Below are positions 1-9,010 of a stretch of DNA of 22,221 nt, piece by piece (position 1 is the first letter of the stretch; every line of letters begins with the position of its first letter). This stretch comes from a virus, in IMG/VR virus record IMGVR_UViG_3300043595_000029, positions 1 through 22,221 of that record; one strand, given 5' to 3'. A program made the position numbers and the translations under genes. The notes beneath the pieces are model-generated. The model ran no database searches, was not told where the DNA came from, and was given only the letters and a program-made list of their open reading frames with translations.

Positions 1-1
1 C

Positions 2-3000
2 GGCTACGATCCAGCGGAGGCGATCGCAGCCGCAGATAAGGCCAACAAAGCGATCGAGGAAAACGAGAAGTCGGCCGAGCGAGCGGGTGCGGCAATCGGA
101 AAGACGACGGACGCCCAGGCCCGGGCAATTGTCTCGATTACAGATCGAAGCCAGACAGCGATCAATCGAATCGTGCAGCAGGCGGAGCGGAAGGCTGCAA
201 TTGCCGGATCAAGTCCCGCAGAACTCCGGATATTGGAGAAGGAGCGTCTGCTGCGAAGCGTCTCCGGAAACCAGGAAGCCATCAATAGGGTCACCCTAGC
301 ACTGGAGAAGCAGGAAATCGCGGCCAGGAAGGCCGGGGAAGCATTGCAACTGCAGTCGGCGATCAATGCAAGCCGTCAAGCCGCTCGTGGCGCCGATGAG
401 TTCGCCGCGGCGCTCAATCGGGTCAACCTCGCCGCGCAGAAGGAGCGCGACTCCATCGAGCAAGGGATTCGCGCCATGGAGCGACGGGCTGCGGTGGCCG
501 GGAAAAACACGGTGCAACGGTTGGCGATTGAAGCTAACCAGGCAATCACCGGTCTCAGTAGTAAGGCCACGCCGGCACAGGTGGAACGCCTGACGGCGGC
601 TCACGCGATGCTTATCTCCGCTCAACAAAAAGCGAACGATACCAGCCAGACGTTTGCGCAGTCGCTGCTGTCACTGACGGGACGTGTCGGACTTGCGATC
701 GGGGCATTTGAGCTTTTCCGGAAAGTCGTAGGGTTCGGCACGGAGGCAGTAGCATACGCAGCGAGGACTGAGCTATTGGGTGTAGCTCTGCACGCCGTTG
801 CGAAGGCGAATGGTGTCGCTGAGAGCACTACGAATACGCTGGAACGGCGGTTGAAAAGCACGGGAATCGTAACGCAGGATGCCAGGCAGTCTCTCGCTCG
901 CTTGATCGCCGCCCAGGTGGATTATACGAAGGCGGCTCAATTGGCGCGCGCCGCCCAAGATCTCGGACGAGTAGCTGGAATTTCGTCCTCCGATGCATTC
1001 GACAAGTTAACTCATGCAATCGTCACGCAGCAGCCTGAACTACTGCGAATGTTGGGTCTGAATGTTAACTTGCAGCGGGAGTTTGAACTGGTCGCGAAGA
1101 AAGCTGGCCGCACCGCAGAGAGCTTGAGCGAGTACGAAAAACGCCAAATCACTGTTAACGCTGTGCTTCAGGCCGCTGCGGGATTCGCCGGCGTTTACGA
1201 AAAGTCTCTGGACACGGCTGGCGGACAGATGTTGAGCTTGCAACGCTACGCCCTCGAGGCAAAAGATGCATTCGGGCGAGAGTTTCTGCCCGAGTTGGCG
1301 AATACGGTGAAGTTGTTGACGTGGATCGCCAAGACTGGTGAAGAAGCAGGCTCCGTGCTCGCGAAAGCCGGGAAAATCGGTGCCGCGCCGTGGTACACGC
1401 TGCGCATCGAAATTCAAAAGCTGATCGAGGAAAAGCGAAAGTTGTTTGACCCTGACTTTGATGCGTCCGCGCGGAAGGAAGCCGAGGCCGCGACTGACCT
1501 TGTGAGGCGCCAGAAGGATCGGGAAGCGAGTACCAAGGTGTTGAGGGAGCAGGAGGAGCTTCGGGAGAAGTCAAAGCTCGCCCAACTTGAAATCGATAGA
1601 AAGCAACGGGAAGATCTGTTGAAACTTGATGAGCGCGCGGCGGATTTCCGCAGACGCGCAGAGCTCCAGGAATTACAGGGACTCGACCAGATCGCACTGA
1701 AACGGCGCCAGGCGCTGGATGAATTCGGGAAGACTCCCAAGGCGCGAGCCGATATTGAAAAAGGAATCGCTGTGGAGCGAGCGAAGTACCTCTCAGACTT
1801 CGATAAGAAACGGCAGGAAGCCCTCGACAAGACCCACGCGTCGATGGCGGATGGCATCCGTGACTTAGGAAGGCGCAACCTGGAGGAGCAGTATCGGGAA
1901 AACGTCGAACTCGCTAAATTAGGCGACGCCACAACGCGGACGAATGAGGAACGGGGACTCGCAGCGATAGAGGCGCGCAAGGCTTCTGAGTTACGTTCGA
2001 TTCAGGAAACTGGCGGGAAGAATATCGAGGCGCGGTTGACCGCTGAGGACAAGATCTTCGCCGTTGAGCAGGATTATGCGCTTAAGACCTTCCTGTTGAA
2101 AGCCGAATATATCAACCGCGAAGCCAATTTTCGAGCCGCGATGGCGACCACGGCCGGCGCGAAAGAGGCCATCCTGAATGAGGCCGCGGCTCGCGCGCAG
2201 CTCCTTACGGACCAGACTCAGGCATCCATTGATGCGGCTCGGGAGACTGCTGCCGTCCGGAAAATTCAACTCGTTCGGACCGAGCAGGAGAAGCTATTCG
2301 AAAAGGTCAGGAGCGCTGCCGATGGAGTCTTTGACGCGCTGGCCACCCGGACGCGTAGTCTCGGTGACTTGTTTAAAAACCTCATCCTGCAGCCCGTCCT
2401 TACTCTCCTAAAGAGCATCAGCAGCAACGCGATTGCAAGCCTGCTCACCGGTAGCCGTGGCGGCGGAGCGGCGGGCGGACTCGGCGGTTTGCTGGGCGGA
2501 CTCCTGGGCGGCGGGGGGGTTGCGCGCGCTGGCGCGCCTGGCGGCACACCGGGTTTCGCTGGGCCGGTTGGGCTGAGCGGAATGCTTGGGCTGGGTGGTG
2601 GCGTCGGGGGTGGCGGGGCGTTGGGCTTGAATGCCGGTGCGTTGGGGCTGGGGGCGGCCGGTGCCGGGCTCTTCGGCGCATTCAAGGCCGGGCAGAGCGA
2701 CAACAAAGTCTTGAAAGGGCTTGCTCCCGCCATTGGCGCAGTCAGCGGACTGGTCGGGTTCGGCGCTTTGGCGTCTTTAATCCCCGCGCTCATTGGGGCC
2801 GGGCCAGCCGGTTGGATCGCGGCGGCCGGGATCGGCGCCGCCATCGGAATCTACGGTGCGTTCAAGAAACGCGGCGAGGACAAGCTGGTCGAGAAGATCA
2901 AGGCGGTATACGGAATCAACGTTGACCGCAGCTTCGCCAAGAATCCGCTGATGGGGATCATCAAAGATCAGTTCGGTGGAGATATCGACGCCGGCATCCG

Positions 3001-3361
3001 ATCGCCAATAGTGAAGGAGCTGCTCGCGGTCTACCGGATGCAATCGAACCAGGCGGCCGCGGGATCCGGCCTCGGTGCGTTGAACAATATCGCCCGCGGT
3101 GTCTCGCTGTCTGGCTTCGGCGGCAACGTGTACCAGAATCCGGTGAACGTCCATGGCGGCTCATACGGGTACGGCGGCAGTATTGCCTCGAATGGCCCGG
3201 CGTCTCCGTTCCAGCCGGGCGATCGTCCCATCGTGATTGAGAACCGCTTACAAATCGACGGACGAGACGTGCAAGCCAGTGTTCAACGGACGAATCAGGC
3301 GAGTAATGGCCGCCGGGAATCCGCGGCGGTGCTTAGCGAGCCCCTTCTGATATTCGGATGA
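2..3361 (+). CDS. Phage tail tape-measure protein (5' partial)
   Basis: This protein sets tail length and is packed inside the tail tube. The frame is open from base 2 with coding-like sequence, so the GTG at 173 is internal and the true start lies outside the window; 1119 residues are visible. Order: helical Ala/Glu/Arg-rich N-terminal part; a core ending in TAGGQMLSLQRYALEAKDAF (about nt 1216-1275), typical of tape measures; a charged coiled-coil stretch (about nt 1410-1830); a segment ending GDLFKNLILQPVLTLLKS like the C-terminal part of lambda-type tape measures; a Gly/Ala/Leu-rich low-complexity stretch (about nt 2455-2690) containing a run of seven G; and hydrophobic helices (about nt 2718-2868). 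It sits directly upstream of minor-tail and tail-tip genes, as in siphoviruses. By the usual 0.15 nm per residue, the tail would be at least about 165 nm. The family call is firm; sub-domain limits are approximate. Confidence 0.9.
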   Translation, partial: GYDPAEAIAAADKANKAIEENEKSAERAGAAIGKTTDAQARAIVSITDRSQTAINRIVQQAERKAAIAGSSPAELRILEKERLLRSVSGNQEAINRVTLALEKQEIAARKAGEALQLQSAINASRQAARGADEFAAALNRVNLAAQKERDSIEQGIRAMERRAAVAGKNTVQRLAIEANQAITGLSSKATPAQVERLTAAHAMLISAQQKANDTSQTFAQSLLSLTGRVGLAIGAFELFRKVVGFGTEAVAYAARTELLGVALHAVAKANGVAESTTNTLERRLKSTGIVTQDARQSLARLIAAQVDYTKAAQLARAAQDLGRVAGISSSDAFDKLTHAIVTQQPELLRMLGLNVNLQREFELVAKKAGRTAESLSEYEKRQITVNAVLQAAAGFAGVYEKSLDTAGGQMLSLQRYALEAKDAFGREFLPELANTVKLLTWIAKTGEEAGSVLAKAGKIGAAPWYTLRIEIQKLIEEKRKLFDPDFDASARKEAEAATDLVRRQKDREASTKVLREQEELREKSKLAQLEIDRKQREDLLKLDERAADFRRRAELQELQGLDQIALKRRQALDEFGKTPKARADIEKGIAVERAKYLSDFDKKRQEALDKTHASMADGIRDLGRRNLEEQYRENVELAKLGDATTRTNEERGLAAIEARKASELRSIQETGGKNIEARLTAEDKIFAVEQDYALKTFLLKAEYINREANFRAAMATTAGAKEAILNEAAARAQLLTDQTQASIDAARETAAVRKIQLVRTEQEKLFEKVRSAADGVFDALATRTRSLGDLFKNLILQPVLTLLKSISSNAIASLLTGSRGGGAAGGLGGLLGGLLGGGGVARAGAPGGTPGFAGPVGLSGMLGLGGGVGGGGALGLNAGALGLGAAGAGLFGAFKAGQSDNKVLKGLAPAIGAVSGLVGFGALASLIPALIGAGPAGWIAAAGIGAAIGIYGAFKKRGEDKLVEKIKAVYGINVDRSFAKNPLMGIIKDQFGGDIDAGIRSPIVKELLAVYRMQSNQAAAGSGLGALNNIARGVSLSGFGGNVYQNPVNVHGGSYGYGGSIASNGPASPFQPGDRPIVIENRLQIDGRDVQASVQRTNQASNGRRESAAVLSEPLLIFG

Positions 3362-3545
3362 GCTGCGGAGCCTTGCAATTGGCTCGCTCGAATTCCTTGA
3401 GCGGCCGCTTGTAAATCACGGATTTATTACCAGCCGCATCGAAAACGATCTCATATGGCGCGTTGGTCGGGCTCGATCCTCCGATGAGCCACCGGCTCGG
3501 CCATGCTCCGCTTACTTTTGATTTCATCATTCGCTCTCGTTTCAT
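3333..3545 (-). CDS. Small antisense ORF between tail genes (possible moron)
   Basis: This is an unrecognised protein of about 65-70 aa on the strand opposite to all other tail genes. A longer open frame continues upstream over the next gene, but only this C-terminal part has a natural-looking composition, including APYEIVFDAAGNKSVIYKRP. Candidate starts are ATG at 3545 and tandem ATGs at 3530 and 3527; GAGAG lies just upstream of the tandem pair. It fills almost exactly the 208-nt gap between the tape measure and the next tail gene and overlaps the tape-measure 3' end by 29 nt. A TACAAT box (minus strand, 3570-3565) lies upstream, with no convincing -35. Single genes inserted between late genes and expressed separately are called morons, which would fit. 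It may instead be a chance open frame, since no family is recognised. Confidence 0.4.
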   Translation of the reverse strand: MKRERMMKSKVSGAWPSRWLIGGSSPTNAPYEIVFDAAGNKSVIYKRPLKEFERANCKAPQLIRISEGAR

Positions 3546-3569
3546 CTGCCGGCCCGACCCATTAATTGT

Positions 3570-3959
3570 ATGCCAGGAACCGTTTCGCAAGCCGTTGCCA
3601 CCACCGTGCTCCCTTATGCGCTCGCATCTGAGTATGTGGAGTGCCGGACATGGCCGGTGATTGAGAACGGACCGTTTCCTGACGGCAGCTACTTGAAGTA
3701 TCTGCAAGGCGCGGCGGACCGGCGGGAATGGAGGCTTGGCCGTCGATTGACCGGCGTGCAATACGCCGCGCTCCTGGCATTTTGGACGGCGCGCAAGGGC
3801 TGCCATCAAGCGTTCCACTTCTACCCGGTCCAGGCGCAGCATGACGCGACCGGCGCTTCGGCCACCGGCCGGTTTCTTGTCCGCTTCCTTGGTCCGTTCG
3901 GTACGACACATTCCAGCGGTCTCGACGCCGCTGGCTTTGGACTGATTCAACTACAATGA
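3570..3959 (+). CDS. Minor tail protein (gpM / DUF2460-like)
   Basis: A 129-aa protein, probably a distal-tail component joining the tail tube to the tip. Visible features are a WRLGRRLTGVQYAALLAFW segment followed by AFHFYP and a C-terminal GRFLVRFLGPFG. This is the layout of small siphophage tail proteins in which a helix (LxxxExxxLxxFWxxR) is followed by a beta strand ending in an aromatic-Asp/Pro turn and a final RF strand. Position supports the role: just after the tape measure and overlapping the tail-tip gene by ATGA (3956-3959). No Shine-Dalgarno is evident before the ATG, and upstream in-frame starts were not found. The assignment to lambda gpM (PF05939) or DUF2460 rests on pattern and synteny, not on a search. 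Confidence 0.6.
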   Translation: MPGTVSQAVATTVLPYALASEYVECRTWPVIENGPFPDGSYLKYLQGAADRREWRLGRRLTGVQYAALLAFWTARKGCHQAFHFYPVQAQHDATGASATGRFLVRFLGPFGTTHSSGLDAAGFGLIQLQ

Positions 3960-6900
3960 TTCGACTTCCCTACGGAACGGCGGAAAGCCGAGAGCCGGTC
4001 ATTCATGTCCACCGGTTTCAATCACGGGACACGAAGACGGAGCAGCGGTTCTATGCGGGCGCGGGCGAACGGCGATTGCAAGTTTCGCTGGGCGATCTAG
4101 CTCCCGACGAGCGGACGGAAGTAATTGACCAATTCGCCGCGGCGAGCGGGTCCTATCTTCCATTTACCATTGATCTCGTTGGGCCGTCCGGGGCGGTCGA
4201 ATCGCTCACTGTCCGCTTTGCCGTTCCGCGCCTGGAAATCCAGACGCTCATCGATGGCTCGAGTTGGGCCGCATCGTTTGAGCTGATCGTCGATCCAGGC
4301 GCAGAACCCTCGTACACGAGCGCCTCGGCAGAAACTCGGTTTCCTGGGTCGGCCTTGCAAGCCGCCTTGCTCAGCCCGGTACAGGAAATCATTCCGCTCG
4401 TTGTCATCACGCCGATTTCCGGTGAAATCCGGAGGGTATCGGAGCGCGGCTGTACAGTCGATGGCTCCCAATACTTGGCTCGACTCCTCGACTGGGACGG
4501 CATCAAGCAGTCGCTGTACGGCGCGGACCAGGCGAGTTTCACTTTGGCGAATGCGGACCGAGCGTTCACGGCTGCTGTCAATGCGGAAAACTGGCACGCC
4601 GCCGATGTACAGTTTTCGCTCCTGCACGTTGGCTCGCTGACAAAAATCAACCTGTGGCGTGGTCATGTGATCCCCGGTGGTTGGGATCTGTCTGGCGGCA
4701 ACGTTTTCCGGATTACGGCCGCGGACGGGGCGTACGAATTGCGGCTCGCCTATCCCCCGCGTAAGATCACGCGACAGGACGGCTTTGTGACGCCTGCGGA
4801 TCATCAGCCGGTCAATCTCGGGCGGGGAAAGAACCGGATAACGGCCACCTCAGTGGTCCACGACAGCGGGTTCGGGCGTCCGCTGAAGGACATTTGGGTA
4901 AACGATGCAACGGCGCCGTTGAAGGTCACCTGTGACGTGATCGCCGGTCGCGACGAGCGAGAATTCTATTCCGCGCTCGGGATTGTCGGACGCGGTCCGA
5001 TCGGCAATTTCGGTGCGCTCCCGATTATTGAAGGCGGATCGGCAGTCCACTATGGGACTCTCGATGGGCAGCCAAATCACGGGCCCGGGCTTTTCGGATT
5101 GCGGCGATCTCGCGGCGGCAATCCGGCGAATGGGTCGGAAGTCCAGTCCAGTGGAAATCCAGACGCTGGTTCCGACATTTTAGCCATCGACGAAGCAGGC
5201 TCCCCGCTCCCAGCCCAGCCTGCGCCTGCCGGCGCCGCGTTCCTGCAAATTCGCCGCACGGATGAGGCTGGGATTCAGCCGGACAATGCGACGAAAGAAC
5301 ACGAGATGATCGCGTTCGTTTCAGAGGGGAACGGCGGCTACATTTGGACTGGTGGAGTTCGCACGTGGTCCACGGCGATTACCAATCTGGCGTGGGTGGC
5401 GGTCAACGTATGGCTCCGCGGTAACGGTGTCGGGCTGGCTTCGCAGGCCGTGCAGGAGGAATACTTCGTTGTCTCGGCGGCCGAGGCCTTCGCGGCGACG
5501 TGTGGCGCGGTAGTCGATGCGCTGGTCGGCGCCGGGACGGAGCCGCAGTTTCAGTTTGTTGGGACAATCGCTGAGGAAAAGCCGCTCCGCGATTGGCTGA
5601 AAGAGATTTTGGCCGGCGGACTCGGCTACTTTACTTTCGCGTTTGGGAAACTAAAACTGGGCAGCCGGTTCCATAGTGGCTCCACTGAGGCGTTCGATAG
5701 CGGTAATATCATTCTCAATTCGCTCGCCCTGAGCGCGGCCACGGCTGAATACAACAGCCTTTCCGCCACGTTTGCTGATCGCGAGTACGGCTATTTGAGC
5801 AACCCGCTGGAATTTCGGGAGACGGATCACATTGCGGCGTTGGGGCAGGAACTAAAAGCCACAATGAACCTCGTGGGAGTCTGCACGAAATCGCAGGCCG
5901 CGCGCCTGGTGACAACGTTGGTGCGGGAGCGGCTCGGCGGTGTCGATGCGGCAGAGTGGGCGGCGGCGCGGCGGTTGCGATTTGCAACGACCGTCTTGGC
6001 GCTGAATGTGGAATGCGGCACAATCTCCGCGCTGACGCACGAAGACATGCCTGGCGGGTCTGGCGAGTTCATAACCGAGGGCTGGTCGCTGAATCGCGAC
6101 ATGAGCATTTCGATTGAAGGCCGGTCAACGACCGATGCCATGTACGACATGCTCGTCGGGAACAAGCCAACGGACGTCCCGGTGAACCTCCCCCTGGCGC
6201 AAACCGACAAGCTTCCCGGTCTTTTCGTTTATACGCCAGTCGTCAAGGATCTTGGTTTCCTGACGCTGACGGATTGCTCGATGACGGATGGCTCCAATCG
6301 AGGAATGAGGAGCGTAACTGTCTTCCTGGTGTTTGTGGATGACACGGAACCAGACAACTGGGTGACTCTGGACGCCTCACTTGGCACCGGGGATCCGGCT
6401 ACCTTCAACGTTACGCCGAATGGCGTGGTCTCCTTCGATGTCGACGATTACATTCTGTTTGACGATGCTGGTGGGTACGAGATCGCCAAGATCACTGCGC
6501 TCGCAACGAATACATGGACGCTGCAGCGCAACTGGCCTGGGAACGATCCGGCAGAGGCGATATTCGAATCGCTGAGGGTTGCCCACGCGGCAGGCACGCG
6601 GATCTACAAGTGCAAGATCCAGAAATTCAGTTTCAACGCCGCCGGCGGGACGTTCGAGAATTCCGGCGATACCGGCACTCTGGCGGCCGAGTTTCCTTGC
6701 CAATTAGCCGATGCGCGAGTGGTGGCAGTTATCGCGTCCGCGGCGAACGGATACGGGTATTCGGACTGGGTCGTGTACAACCTTGGCGCCGGCCTGGATA
6801 CGGACTCGATGTCCAGCTACGCTGCCGGGATCACGCCGCCTGGCGAAGTGACGATTGACTCGGCCGATTACGAGTTCATCGACGCTTACCGCCTTCGGGT

Positions 6901-9010
6901 CCGAGTCTACTGGTCGCCGCCGGCCATACTGGGCACCTTCGTGGGCGTGCACTGTTTCCATGAGGCGCCCGACGTTTCGACCAGTGGTCCGACGCCGATG
7001 GATGGAACACAGGCGATGGACGGGACTACAAATCTTGGTGGCGAGTGGGCTCCCATCGACCGCGGCCGCGGCACGATGAGTCCATTCGTCATCGAGATGG
7101 ACGCGGTCCGCGCGGCTGTGACGGATCGCTTCTACTTATCGAGCTATTCCACCGGGGCGGAGGCCGCGCTGGTAAGAGCGACGGAAGCGGATCCAACGCC
7201 GAGCATCACTCTCGCGATCGCGCCAGTTGCCTACCAGAACGGGGTTGAGTACGCGCAGTTGGTCACGGGCTTTGTTGCGACCGTGGAGTACGACGACTCG
7301 CATGTAGGATCGCCGAAGTACCGCATCAGATTCCAGTGGTCCGCTCCAGCGATTGCGCCTGCGGCATGGCAGCGCGGCTTCGGCGGTGTCCAGATCGTCT
7401 ACGAGTACAACGATGGGCGGCGGGCGAACGGACCAGCCTTCGCGGTGAACGAAACCGACGCCTACAGCGGCTGGTACGAGTTGCGCGCCGGATCGTCGGT
7501 CGTCCGGTGTTTGGGTGTCTCCTACGACAACTCCGACGAGCCACGAGTGAATTCGATTGTGCCCGGTGTCACGCCGCTGTCGATAGTGGTGGCTACGTGG
7601 CCGCTCGTGGCGAGACCGCCCGAGTCTCCATACGCGGATAATGTCACCGGCTTCGTGGTCCACAACGACCGATACGAGGTCAACGGCGCTGGGCAAAAAG
7701 TCCTGATGATCGATTGGTTTTGGACGCCTCCGGTAGGCACGGCCAATCTCGCCCGATGGGGCGGCGATGTCATCTTCCTGTACCTGCCTGCTGATCCGAA
7801 TGCCTATGCCTGCACCGGCAAGGATAGAGGCCCGAGCGGGACGATGGAGTTTAACGATTTCCCGTCTGGCGCAGTCACCTGGAAATTTCGCGCGATCAGC
7901 TACGACAACAACGACAACCCGAATACTGACCCGTTTGACCCCATCGCCGGGACGCCGGAATGCGATATCAACGTCGATGGGCCAACACTTGGCGGGACGG
8001 GGCTGGAGTACACATCGAACGTCACCGGCTTCACCGCCACGGCCGGGTATTCGACCGACGGGCAGGGGCAAAAGCAGCTACAGATTTCGAGCGCATGGAC
8101 CCGCCCGAGTGACCCGACATTTGCGGGCCCGACGATCTACGCAATTGTGCCCGGAATTACAAACCACGTCCAGTTGACCGGAATGGAGCCTGGAACAAGC
8201 GTCGAGAGCTTCCCGGGATACTTCCCCGCCGCGCCAGAGAACTGGACGGTGTACGCGCTCGCACAGGATGTCAACGGACGCTCAAATACCTACGACTCCG
8301 GTATCACGCCTAAGTCGGTTATAACGGTCAACCCGCCAACATTGGGCGCTGCTGGCGTGGAGTATACGTCAAACGTCACTGGGTACTCGTTCTCGGTACT
8401 GTCGCTAACCGGATCAGACGGCACCACACCGCAGCGGATAGGAGGGGTGTTCACGCCTCCCACAGACAAGACCTGGGGCGGCGTAGAGATCCGGATATAT
8501 GACGGCGGCGGTACGTTGGTTGCGAAGTCATCCGCCGCTACATCGCCCGTTGCTGTTACGATTCCGAATCCGACGACTTCGACGACATACACGGTCAAAC
8601 TGGTTAGTTTCGATGTCAACGGCAAATCGAACACGGAAACAGGCGGAACGCCGCAGGACACGGTACTGGCCGGATCGACGGCGGGGACGATGAATTGGGC
8701 GAAATTCGACCCGTTGACGGTCGAGGGCACTGAATTCGAAGTGGTGTCTGGCAAGGTCCAAATGAAGGGCCTTAACTTCACGAAGGCCATTGTCGGCACG
8801 TTTCTTGGATCGGAGTTTGAAGTCAGCGCGGGTGCATTTAAAATCAAGGAACTCGCTGCGGACAAGATCACAACCGGCATCCTTAGTGTTGGCGGTGGCG
8901 GGGGCAAAGTCAGTAAGTTTGCCGTGTTCAATAACGGCGGGTCCGCTATCGGCTGGATTGGCGACGACACCGCATCGAGCGGCTATGATGGCGCATGGTT
9001 CAAGCGGTAA
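3956..9010 (+). CDS. Tail tip / central fibre protein (lambda gpJ-like) with FN3-like repeats
   Basis: A 1684-aa tail-tip protein, likely the baseplate hub and host-contact protein. Residues about 1-120 form a compact domain resembling the preceding minor-tail protein (EVIDQFAAASGSYLPFTIDL, then LTVRF), so a DUF2460-like module seems fused to the hub. Residues about 130-720 look like the hub, including DQASFTLANADRAFTAAV and LWRGHVIPGGWDL. From about 950 there are repeated FN3-like units of about 118-127 aa, anchored near residues 971, 1097, 1224, 1350 and 1468; the last three share NVTGF/Y and two share PTLG followed by EYTSNVTG. The C-terminus has KFAVFNNGGSAIGWIGDD and GAWFK, a module repeated in the next ORF. 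It starts by ATGA overlap. The end is odd: TAA at 9008 cuts a fibre module short while coding signal continues in frame +1. Confidence 0.88.
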   Translation: MIRLPYGTAESREPVIHVHRFQSRDTKTEQRFYAGAGERRLQVSLGDLAPDERTEVIDQFAAASGSYLPFTIDLVGPSGAVESLTVRFAVPRLEIQTLIDGSSWAASFELIVDPGAEPSYTSASAETRFPGSALQAALLSPVQEIIPLVVITPISGEIRRVSERGCTVDGSQYLARLLDWDGIKQSLYGADQASFTLANADRAFTAAVNAENWHAADVQFSLLHVGSLTKINLWRGHVIPGGWDLSGGNVFRITAADGAYELRLAYPPRKITRQDGFVTPADHQPVNLGRGKNRITATSVVHDSGFGRPLKDIWVNDATAPLKVTCDVIAGRDEREFYSALGIVGRGPIGNFGALPIIEGGSAVHYGTLDGQPNHGPGLFGLRRSRGGNPANGSEVQSSGNPDAGSDILAIDEAGSPLPAQPAPAGAAFLQIRRTDEAGIQPDNATKEHEMIAFVSEGNGGYIWTGGVRTWSTAITNLAWVAVNVWLRGNGVGLASQAVQEEYFVVSAAEAFAATCGAVVDALVGAGTEPQFQFVGTIAEEKPLRDWLKEILAGGLGYFTFAFGKLKLGSRFHSGSTEAFDSGNIILNSLALSAATAEYNSLSATFADREYGYLSNPLEFRETDHIAALGQELKATMNLVGVCTKSQAARLVTTLVRERLGGVDAAEWAAARRLRFATTVLALNVECGTISALTHEDMPGGSGEFITEGWSLNRDMSISIEGRSTTDAMYDMLVGNKPTDVPVNLPLAQTDKLPGLFVYTPVVKDLGFLTLTDCSMTDGSNRGMRSVTVFLVFVDDTEPDNWVTLDASLGTGDPATFNVTPNGVVSFDVDDYILFDDAGGYEIAKITALATNTWTLQRNWPGNDPAEAIFESLRVAHAAGTRIYKCKIQKFSFNAAGGTFENSGDTGTLAAEFPCQLADARVVAVIASAANGYGYSDWVVYNLGAGLDTDSMSSYAAGITPPGEVTIDSADYEFIDAYRLRVRVYWSPPAILGTFVGVHCFHEAPDVSTSGPTPMDGTQAMDGTTNLGGEWAPIDRGRGTMSPFVIEMDAVRAAVTDRFYLSSYSTGAEAALVRATEADPTPSITLAIAPVAYQNGVEYAQLVTGFVATVEYDDSHVGSPKYRIRFQWSAPAIAPAAWQRGFGGVQIVYEYNDGRRANGPAFAVNETDAYSGWYELRAGSSVVRCLGVSYDNSDEPRVNSIVPGVTPLSIVVATWPLVARPPESPYADNVTGFVVHNDRYEVNGAGQKVLMIDWFWTPPVGTANLARWGGDVIFLYLPADPNAYACTGKDRGPSGTMEFNDFPSGAVTWKFRAISYDNNDNPNTDPFDPIAGTPECDINVDGPTLGGTGLEYTSNVTGFTATAGYSTDGQGQKQLQISSAWTRPSDPTFAGPTIYAIVPGITNHVQLTGMEPGTSVESFPGYFPAAPENWTVYALAQDVNGRSNTYDSGITPKSVITVNPPTLGAAGVEYTSNVTGYSFSVLSLTGSDGTTPQRIGGVFTPPTDKTWGGVEIRIYDGGGTLVAKSSAATSPVAVTIPNPTTSTTYTVKLVSFDVNGKSNTETGGTPQDTVLAGSTAGTMNWAKFDPLTVEGTEFEVVSGKVQMKGLNFTKAIVGTFLGSEFEVSAGAFKIKELAADKITTGILSVGGGGGKVSKFAVFNNGGSAIGWIGDDTASSGYDGAWFKR

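Noticed and set aside
2266-2844. Long Pro-rich minus-strand ORF (192 aa)
   Set aside because: It is the complement of the GC-rich, Gly-rich part of the tape-measure gene; Pro/Ala/Ser richness is the expected shadow of Gly/Ala codons.
7136-8071. Minus-strand ORF of 311 aa inside the tail-tip gene
   Set aside because: It is antisense to the FN3-like repeats; its Arg/Val/Asp content is shadow-like and no family is recognised.
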